Assembly (NCBI GenBank): GCA_016873615.1
Contig: VGWX01000020.1
Location: 1 to 35,389 of the forward strand
Direction: 5' to 3'
DNA length: 35,389 nucleotides
From: Nitrospira sp.
GTDB lineage: Bacteria; Nitrospirota; Thermodesulfovibrionia; Thermodesulfovibrionales; SM23-35
Position 1 is the stretch's first letter, and each line of letters opens with the position of its first letter. Shown one piece after another: positions 30,442 through 35,389 of the stretch. A program made the position numbers and the translations under genes. The notes under the pieces are model-generated. The model saw only the letters and a program-made list of their open reading frames with translations. It had not been told where the DNA came from and made no database searches.

Positions 30442-32216
30442 AACCTCTTCTCTTCAGAAGAATCCTGATTTCATATCTGCTTATAACCCCATTGCTCCTC
30501 CTTTCCCTTGAACTCTACCTCTCAAGTTCCATAAAGAATGACCAAATCTCGAACCTCAGGAAAAACCTTGTTATTCAAGCCCGTTTAATTGCCGACCAGA
30601 TACCATCTTCTTTAACACGTAACCTGGATGATTTCTGTAAAAGGGTCAAAGAAAAATCAGGCGCAAGAGTCACTATCATTGACAGCTCCGGAGCGGTACT
30701 GGGAGATTCAGATGAACCTTCGGAAAAAATGGAAAATCATTCGGACAGACCCGAGATTCAGGATGCAGCAGTGAGTGATGCAGGAAGTTCTATACGCTAC
30801 AGCAAAACCCTTCAGAAGGATCTTTTTTATCTTGCGATATCAATAAAGAGCGATCCGGATAAAAGGTTCCTGAGACTGTCAATGCCTCTTTACGATGTTC
30901 AGAAAGCAATGAATACGATAAGGATAAGGATCATTATTGCGTCTCTTGCAGTCACATTTATTGTCATTCTTTTTGGACTTATACAGACAAGAAGGGTTAC
31001 AAAATCAATTGAAGGTATCACAGACTTCTCAAAGGAAGTCGCTGCAGGGCATTTCAAAAAGAGACTGTTTCTGAAAGAAAAAGATGAGCTTGGAGAACTC
31101 GGCAAGAATATCAGCAATATGGCCCAGGACCTCAGTGCGCGGCTCATTCAGACTGAAGAAGAAAAAGGCAAAGTTGAGGCTATTCTCAGGAATATGTCTG
31201 ATGGTCTGGTTCTGACAGATACGAAAGGAACGATACTATTGATCAATGCAGCTGTAAGAAACCTTTTCTCTGTCCAATCTGATATTACAGGTAAAACACT
31301 GACAGAGGCCCTGAGGAATGCAGACTTAATGGAGCTGATTGAGAGCGTTGTTGAAAACAAGGAAAAAGTATCGCGTGAGATTAAGATCACCAGACCCGGA
31401 GATCTTTATATCCTGGCAACTGCAACCCCATTTTATTCTCCTAAACCTGAAAACGAACTCTCGGGCGTTGTTTTACTCTTCCATGACATCACAAGACTCA
31501 GGAAACTTGAAGAGATTAGAAAGGATTTTGTTGCAAATGTTTCCCATGAAATAAAGACCCCTATTACAGCAATAAAAGGTTTTGCAGAGACCCTTATTGA
31601 AGGCGCCATTAATGACACGGATAATGCCCTTAAATTCCTCGGGACGATCAGGAACCACAGCGAACGTCTCAACTCACTTGTAAATGATCTTTTGACTCTC
31701 TCAAGCATAGAACTTGGAGATATATTGGTAACAAAGAAAACTATCAATCTTAATGAGATCATAGACACAGTATTTGCTACTTTGCAGGAAAAAGCCCAGG
31801 CTAAGGGACTATATCTCAGGAAAGAGGTGACACCGGGAATCACGGAGATCGATGCAGACAGGGACCGTCTGATTCAGATACTCATCAATCTTGTCGATAA
31901 CGGGATCAAGTTTACTGATACAGAAGGAATAACGATAAAAGTTAAAACTGAAAAGTTACAGGTTGAAGGTGAAGAAAAGGATTTCATTGCAATCTCTGTC
32001 GCAGATACAGGGGCGGGGATTCCCAAAAAACATCTTCCCCGTATCGGTGAAAGGTTTTACAGGGTTGACAGCGCGCGTTCAAGGGAGCTTGGCGGCACAG
32101 GGCTCGGTCTTGCAATAGTGAAGCACCTCGTTAAAGCACACGGCTGGGAGATGAAAATTGAAAGCACAGAAGGACAAGGCACCACGGTCCATCTCATCTG
32201 TCCTTCTGAGTTCTAA
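30438..32216 (+). CDS. phoR: PhoR-like sensor histidine kinase
   Basis: This 592-residue inner-membrane kinase has a membrane helix at about 8-28, a periplasmic domain of about 125 residues, a second helix at about 156-180, a HAMP linker and a PAS domain (MSDGLVLTDTKGTILLINAA). HisKA follows with VANVSHEIKTPITAIKGF (phospho-His near 370). The HATPase has NLVDNGIKF, DTGAGIP and GGTGLGLAIVKHLV. The architecture is that of PhoR with a full periplasmic sensor, which E. coli PhoR lacks. Between the N and G1 boxes the segment KVKTEKLQVEGEEKD is encoded by AT-rich repeat-like sequence and may be an insertion. It is translationally coupled to phoB. Confidence 0.9.
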   Translation: MKPLLFRRILISYLLITPLLLLSLELYLSSSIKNDQISNLRKNLVIQARLIADQIPSSLTRNLDDFCKRVKEKSGARVTIIDSSGAVLGDSDEPSEKMENHSDRPEIQDAAVSDAGSSIRYSKTLQKDLFYLAISIKSDPDKRFLRLSMPLYDVQKAMNTIRIRIIIASLAVTFIVILFGLIQTRRVTKSIEGITDFSKEVAAGHFKKRLFLKEKDELGELGKNISNMAQDLSARLIQTEEEKGKVEAILRNMSDGLVLTDTKGTILLINAAVRNLFSVQSDITGKTLTEALRNADLMELIESVVENKEKVSREIKITRPGDLYILATATPFYSPKPENELSGVVLLFHDITRLRKLEEIRKDFVANVSHEIKTPITAIKGFAETLIEGAINDTDNALKFLGTIRNHSERLNSLVNDLLTLSSIELGDILVTKKTINLNEIIDTVFATLQEKAQAKGLYLRKEVTPGITEIDADRDRLIQILINLVDNGIKFTDTEGITIKVKTEKLQVEGEEKDFIAISVADTGAGIPKKHLPRIGERFYRVDSARSRELGGTGLGLAIVKHLVKAHGWEMKIESTEGQGTTVHLICPSEF

Positions 32217-32346
32217 GGTCATAAACGATTCTGCAGAATCTGATAATGTTTCGTAACTTCCTTAAAGCTTTCTAAATAAATTTGTTAAATGGTAAAATGT
32301 TGTATATTTTCAATCAAATGTAATCAATCATGTCGAATTGCGGAAG

Positions 32347-33198
32347 ATGAAAGATAAAAATCAGATAAAAGAAATATCGCAAATATATGAAGCATTTTTT
32401 GATAATGCAAACGATGGGATACTTATTGCAGATATAGAAAATAAATATTTTCATGTGAGTAATAAGATGATTTGCCAGATGTTGGATTATTCAACAGAAG
32501 AGATAAAGAATATTGGGGTAATGAATATCCATCCTAATGAGGACCTCCCTTATGTCATAGAACAGTTCGAGAAGCTATTAAAAAAAGAATTAGTAATGGC
32601 TGTGAATATTCCAGTAAAGAGGAAAGACGGCAGTATTTTTTATGCAGATATTAATTCATTTCCAATAACACTATCTGGAAAAACCTATCTTGTTGGTGTT
32701 TTCAGGGATGTCACTGATCGCAAGCGGGGAGAGGAGGCACTGAAAGAAAGGGAAAAGGAATTAGAGATCAAAACAAAAAATCTTGAGGAAATGAATGCTG
32801 CGTTGAATGTGCTTCTCAAAAAGAGAGAGGAAGACAAGGCAGAACTTGAGGAGAAAGTCTTATTGAATATTAAGCAGTTGATTGAACCTTACGTGTTGAA
32901 ACTGAAACAGAGCGGGTTGGATGAAAGGCAGAAAACGCTTGCCGCCATTCTTGAATCAAACCTGAAAGATATCACCTCATCATTTGCATACAGTCTTTCA
33001 TCCAGGCACCTGAACTTGACTCCCGGAGAGGTTAAGGTGGCGAATCTGGTCAAGCAGGATAAGACGAGCAAAGAAATCTGTGAGATATTAGGGTCTTCCG
33101 AAAAGGTGGTTGCATTCCACCGCCAGAATATCCGGAGAAAACTCGGCTTACAGAACAAGAAGGTCAATCTGAAGTCCTGCCTTATAGCAAAAGCTTAA
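32347..33198 (+). CDS. PAS-coiled coil-LuxR-type HTH regulator
   Basis: The 283-residue cytosolic regulator has a PAS domain at about 8-128 (NANDGILIADIENKYFHVSN ... GVFRDVTDRKRGEE), a coiled-coil linker at about 129-190 (KEREKELEIKTKNLEEMNAA and on), and a C-terminal GerE/LuxR helix-turn-helix, LTPGEVKVANLVKQDKTSKE with the recognition helix near KVVAFHRQNIRRKLGL. No receiver or kinase domain is present, so it may sense a ligand directly through PAS. The ATG at 32347 is used; a TTG at 32338 is possible and neither has a clear ribosome site. Its linker is nearly identical to that of the partial gene at the window end. Confidence 0.85.
   Translation: MKDKNQIKEISQIYEAFFDNANDGILIADIENKYFHVSNKMICQMLDYSTEEIKNIGVMNIHPNEDLPYVIEQFEKLLKKELVMAVNIPVKRKDGSIFYADINSFPITLSGKTYLVGVFRDVTDRKRGEEALKEREKELEIKTKNLEEMNAALNVLLKKREEDKAELEEKVLLNIKQLIEPYVLKLKQSGLDERQKTLAAILESNLKDITSSFAYSLSSRHLNLTPGEVKVANLVKQDKTSKEICEILGSSEKVVAFHRQNIRRKLGLQNKKVNLKSCLIAKA
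32740..32911 (+). repeat. 172-bp duplicated coiled-coil module, copy 1
   Basis: This segment matches 35218-35389 with only two base differences, both silent third-position changes (AAA/AAG Lys, CTT/CTC Leu). It encodes the coiled-coil linker of the PAS-LuxR regulator. The flanking PAS parts of the two genes are much less alike. Confidence 0.9.
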
Positions 33199-33324
33199 AA
33201 TATAAGTACCAGTTTTAGCATAGCAATAACCTATCTATTTATAATCATTGCATAGCCTCTATTCTTTGATAATACTATTAAATTGAAATGGATCATACTC
33301 CAAATATACTCCGTTGCAAGGGGT

Positions 33325-33345
33325 GGGGCAGAGTTATACTGCCCC
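33325..33345. promoter_or_regulatory. GGGGCAG/CTGCCCC hairpin upstream of the GGDEF-EAL gene
   Basis: A 7-bp perfect stem (33325-33331 with 33339-33345) surrounds the loop AGTTATA, 23 bases before the TTG start. It could be a terminator without T-run, a leader structure hiding the ribosome site, or a remnant REP element. Nothing else is recognised in 33199-33324. Confidence 0.4.
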
Positions 33346-33368
33346 AGCAATACTGACAAAGACTTGAA

Positions 33369-34697
33369 TTGAAAAACCAGGGAAAAATTGCCCAAAAACC
33401 TGCTTCCTGCGATCCCCTAACAGGGCTTCATAACAAAGATGTCTTTTTTAACTATGTAACACAGGCAATTGCACTTGCAGCCCGAAATAAAAATATTGCG
33501 GCTATTTTGTTTATCTGCATTGATCGCTTAAAGCTTATTAACGATACACTTGGTGAAAATTATGGCAATAAATTATTAAAGATGATAGCAAAACGTCTAA
33601 AAGCTTGTGTAAGAAAGAGCGATGTTGTGGCTCGACCTGGCAGAGATGAGTTCATGATTTTGCTCCCCGAGATCAGACATGCAGAAGATGCAGCCCTAAT
33701 AGCCAGAAAGATATTTACCTCTTTGGAATCACCCTTTACTCTTAAAAACCATAAACTGATTGTGTCAATTAATGTCGGAATCAGCGTCTATCCAAACGAC
33801 GGTGATAGCGCTAAAGCTCTCCTCAATACATCTTATACAGCCTTGCAACGCTCAAGGGAACTCGGGGAAAACACATATCAATTCTATTCGCCGGCTTTAA
33901 CTGAAAGGGCGTTTGAGCGAATGGTAATGGAGAATGATCTGAAATTTGCTCTCCAACGTGAAGAGTTCATCCTTCACTACCAGCCGCAAATTGATCTTAA
34001 ATCAGGGATGATAACCGGCCTGGAGGCTCTTGTCCGCTGGCAGAAACCAAGAGACACACTAATTCATCCAAAGAGTTTCCTCTATTTGATGGAAGAAACA
34101 GGACTCATAGTGCCACTCGATGAATGGGTTTTACGCACAGCCTGCAAACAAAATAAAGTTTGGCAGGAAACTGGCCTCAAACCTTTACGTATCGCAGTGA
34201 ACATATCATCCTGTCTTTTCCATGAAAAAGACATTACATACACAGTTAGCAGAGTACTTGAAGAAACCGGCCTTGAGCCACAGTTCCTTGAACTGGAATT
34301 GACAGAGAGCATTTTTTTAAAAAACCTCGAGCGAACCGTGAAGGCGCTCAAAGTGTTAAGAAAGATGGGCGTAAATATTTCGATTGACGATTTTGGCACT
34401 GGCTACTCTTCCCTCAGTTATCTGAAATATTTTCCTATTAACAAGTTAAAGATTGTAGAGCCTTTTATATCTTCAGTCTCATTCAGCCCCACAGACGAAG
34501 TGATTGCAAGGGCGATTATCGCTTTAGCCCATACGCTGAATATGAAGGTCGTAGCTGAAGGCGTGGAAAAGAAGGAACAGATGCAATTCATCCGTTCCCT
34601 CAAATGTGATGAACTTCAGGGTAACATATTCAGCATTCCTCTTCCCCCTGAAGAGATAGGTAAACTTCTCAAAAAGGGGAAAAAATCAAGATTATAA
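33369..34697 (+). CDS. GGDEF-EAL protein with degenerate motifs in both domains
   Basis: The 442-residue cytosolic protein has no sensor domain. A GGDEF domain spans about 15-175 (DPLTGLHNKDVF; signature site reads GRDEF at 91-95) and an EAL domain spans about 185-430. In the EAL domain, EAL (219-221), Asn278, Glu313, Asp340-Asp341, Lys361, Glu397 and Gln417 are kept. The metal-binding Asp of the KID motif is Val363 (KIV), and the usual QGY is QGN. The cyclase site is probably dead and the phosphodiesterase site impaired, so a c-di-GMP receptor or scaffold role is plausible. The start is a TTG at 33369, the first codon before DPLTGL with no better choice. A 7-bp hairpin lies upstream. Confidence 0.88.
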   Translation: MKNQGKIAQKPASCDPLTGLHNKDVFFNYVTQAIALAARNKNIAAILFICIDRLKLINDTLGENYGNKLLKMIAKRLKACVRKSDVVARPGRDEFMILLPEIRHAEDAALIARKIFTSLESPFTLKNHKLIVSINVGISVYPNDGDSAKALLNTSYTALQRSRELGENTYQFYSPALTERAFERMVMENDLKFALQREEFILHYQPQIDLKSGMITGLEALVRWQKPRDTLIHPKSFLYLMEETGLIVPLDEWVLRTACKQNKVWQETGLKPLRIAVNISSCLFHEKDITYTVSRVLEETGLEPQFLELELTESIFLKNLERTVKALKVLRKMGVNISIDDFGTGYSSLSYLKYFPINKLKIVEPFISSVSFSPTDEVIARAIIALAHTLNMKVVAEGVEKKEQMQFIRSLKCDELQGNIFSIPLPPEEIGKLLKKGKKSRL

Positions 34698-34753
34698 GAA
34701 TTTCTCAAAATTTTATATTTTATTTAGACTAAAATTAGCTTAAAGGAATTTCA

Positions 34754-34993
34754 ATGGCTTATCAGATTAGCGATAAAACAAAGAAGCAATCAATAAAATG
34801 TCCTTACATGTTCCAATGCTTGAATAATGAGACCTGGAATCCTTGTTCTATCGAAAGAGATCTCCAGGGAGCATTTCTTGTTATAAAAACTAAAAGCAAC
34901 AAAAGCGCCTGCCCTTACTGTTTTCCTTATGCCTTTTCATACTATTGCACTTGCCCTATCAGACGTGAAATCTACCAACGTTACAATATATAA
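34754..34993 (+). CDS. Small Cys-rich protein (79 aa), unknown family
   Basis: The ATG at 34754 has AAGGA 7 nt upstream. The 79-residue product has eight Cys in ordered pairs: KCPYMFQC, NPC, ACPYCFPYAF and YYCTCPIRREIY. CxxxxxC and CPYC/CTC spacing suggest a zinc or Fe-S site. No membrane or signal segment is seen. It sits between the GGDEF-EAL gene (56 bp) and a PAS gene (8 bp after its stop), so it may be co-expressed with the latter. I do not recognise a named family and give no function. Confidence 0.78.
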   Translation: MAYQISDKTKKQSIKCPYMFQCLNNETWNPCSIERDLQGAFLVIKTKSNKSACPYCFPYAFSYYCTCPIRREIYQRYNI

Positions 34994-35001
34994 CCTCTGA
35001 G

Positions 35002-35389
35002 ATGAAAGATGATTATAAGACAAAAATTCAGCTTATAAATGAATTAGCGCAACTACGTCAAAAAATTACTGAGTTGGAGAAATCAGAAGCTGACTATAAA
35101 CAATTGAGTAAATATGTGAACACGACAAAAGACCTTATTCGTGACGTTGATGGCAAGCCTATAGAGATAGCGGGTTCTTGGTTCGACATAACAGACCGCA
35201 GACATGCAGAGGAGGAACTGAAAGAAAGGGAAAAGGAATTAGAGATCAAGACAAAAAATCTCGAGGAAATGAATGCTGCGTTGAATGTGCTTCTCAAAAA
35301 GAGAGAGGAAGACAAGGCAGAACTTGAGGAGAAAGTCTTATTGAATATTAAGCAGTTGATTGAACCTTACGTGTTGAAACTGAAACAGA
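35002..35389 (+). CDS. PAS-remnant coiled-coil protein, 3' end beyond window
   Basis: The ATG at 35002 opens a frame that runs off the window: 129 codons visible. Residues 1-35 are a coiled coil (INELAQLRQKITELEKSEAD). Residues about 40-70 are only the last strands of a PAS/PAC domain (LIRDVDGKPIEIAGSWFDIT), so most of the PAS fold is missing. Then follows a linker identical at protein level to that of the PAS-LuxR regulator at 32347. It probably also ends in a LuxR-type HTH outside the window. The internal loss of the PAS core suggests a deletion derivative of a full PAS regulator. Confidence 0.8.
   Translation, partial: MKDDYKTKIQLINELAQLRQKITELEKSEADYKQLSKYVNTTKDLIRDVDGKPIEIAGSWFDITDRRHAEEELKEREKELEIKTKNLEEMNAALNVLLKKREEDKAELEEKVLLNIKQLIEPYVLKLKQ
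35218..35389 (+). repeat. 172-bp duplicated coiled-coil module, copy 2 (cut by window end)
   Basis: This is collinear with 32740-32911 with two silent differences. The match continues to the last base of the window, so its true length is greater. Confidence 0.9.

Noticed and set aside
32228-32241. GATTCTGCAGAATC palindrome after phoR as a terminator
   Set aside because: It has no loop-forming centre beyond the palindrome axis and no following T-run; left as a chance or weak operator-like sequence.

Overview
The window reads as a chromosomal segment of a Gram-negative, AT-leaning bacterium. It has a lipid A/Kdo operon, an outer-membrane lipocalin, a Slt-type transglycosylase, PhoB/PhoR with a Pit transporter, a class II photolyase and many PAS/c-di-GMP regulators. 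The mix of gene content, gene order and abundant short palindromic repeats suggests Nitrospirota (Thermodesulfovibrionia-like) or a neighbouring 'deltaproteobacterial' lineage. This is inference; no rRNA gene is present to settle it.

Layout. (1) 1-9.4 kb, all on the minus strand, is one long gene string read trpE-trpG-trpD-gnnA-gnnB-lpxB-waaA-DUF2062-lpxK. It joins tryptophan branch enzymes to late lipid A assembly. The gnnA/gnnB pair next to lpxB predicts a lipid A built on 2,3-diamino-2,3-dideoxyglucose. (2) 9.58-9.84 kb carries tRNA-Gly(GCC) and tRNA-Cys(GCA) between repeat elements. (3) 9.8-13.2 kb (minus) has an uncharacterised 610-aa protein whose 3' end runs into tRNA-Cys, and a membrane-anchored TPR-like protein ending in a degenerate kinase C-lobe. 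(4) 13.4-19.1 kb (plus) carries an RRM protein, ribosomal protein bS21 (no canonical start codon), infC (apparent ATA start, without rpmI/rplT), a lytic transglycosylase, zapB-like and zapA genes, bioW and a diacylglycerol-kinase-like gene. (5) 19.1-26.1 kb holds mnmA and then a probable light/oxidative-stress neighbourhood: a PNPOx-fold protein, class II photolyase, a 52-aa Cys-rich small ORF, a DUF523(TudS)-DUF1722 fusion, a membrane protein, an NAD(P)-binding SDR, a second PNPOx-fold protein and lipocalin Blc. (6) 26.3-28.0 kb is aroK-aroB. (7) 28.0-32.2 kb is a phosphate block: pit and its DUF47 partner on one strand, phoB-phoR on the other. (8) 32.3-35.4 kb is signalling: a PAS-coil-LuxR regulator, a degenerate GGDEF-EAL protein, a Cys-rich small protein, and the start of a second PAS-coil gene sharing a nearly identical 172-bp module with the first.

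The most striking global feature is repeats that sit inside conserved enzymes without breaking the frame. GC-rich palindromes lie in lpxK, waaA and twice in mnmA. A perfect 17-bp inverted repeat lies in lpxB, a four-copy heptamer in waaA, and an AT-rich element in bioW (possibly also phoR). Related copies occur between genes. A second theme is start-codon use: bS21 and IF3 both appear to start at ATA, and several genes without a Shine-Dalgarno sequence have a -10 box placed so that the mRNA would be leaderless or nearly so.
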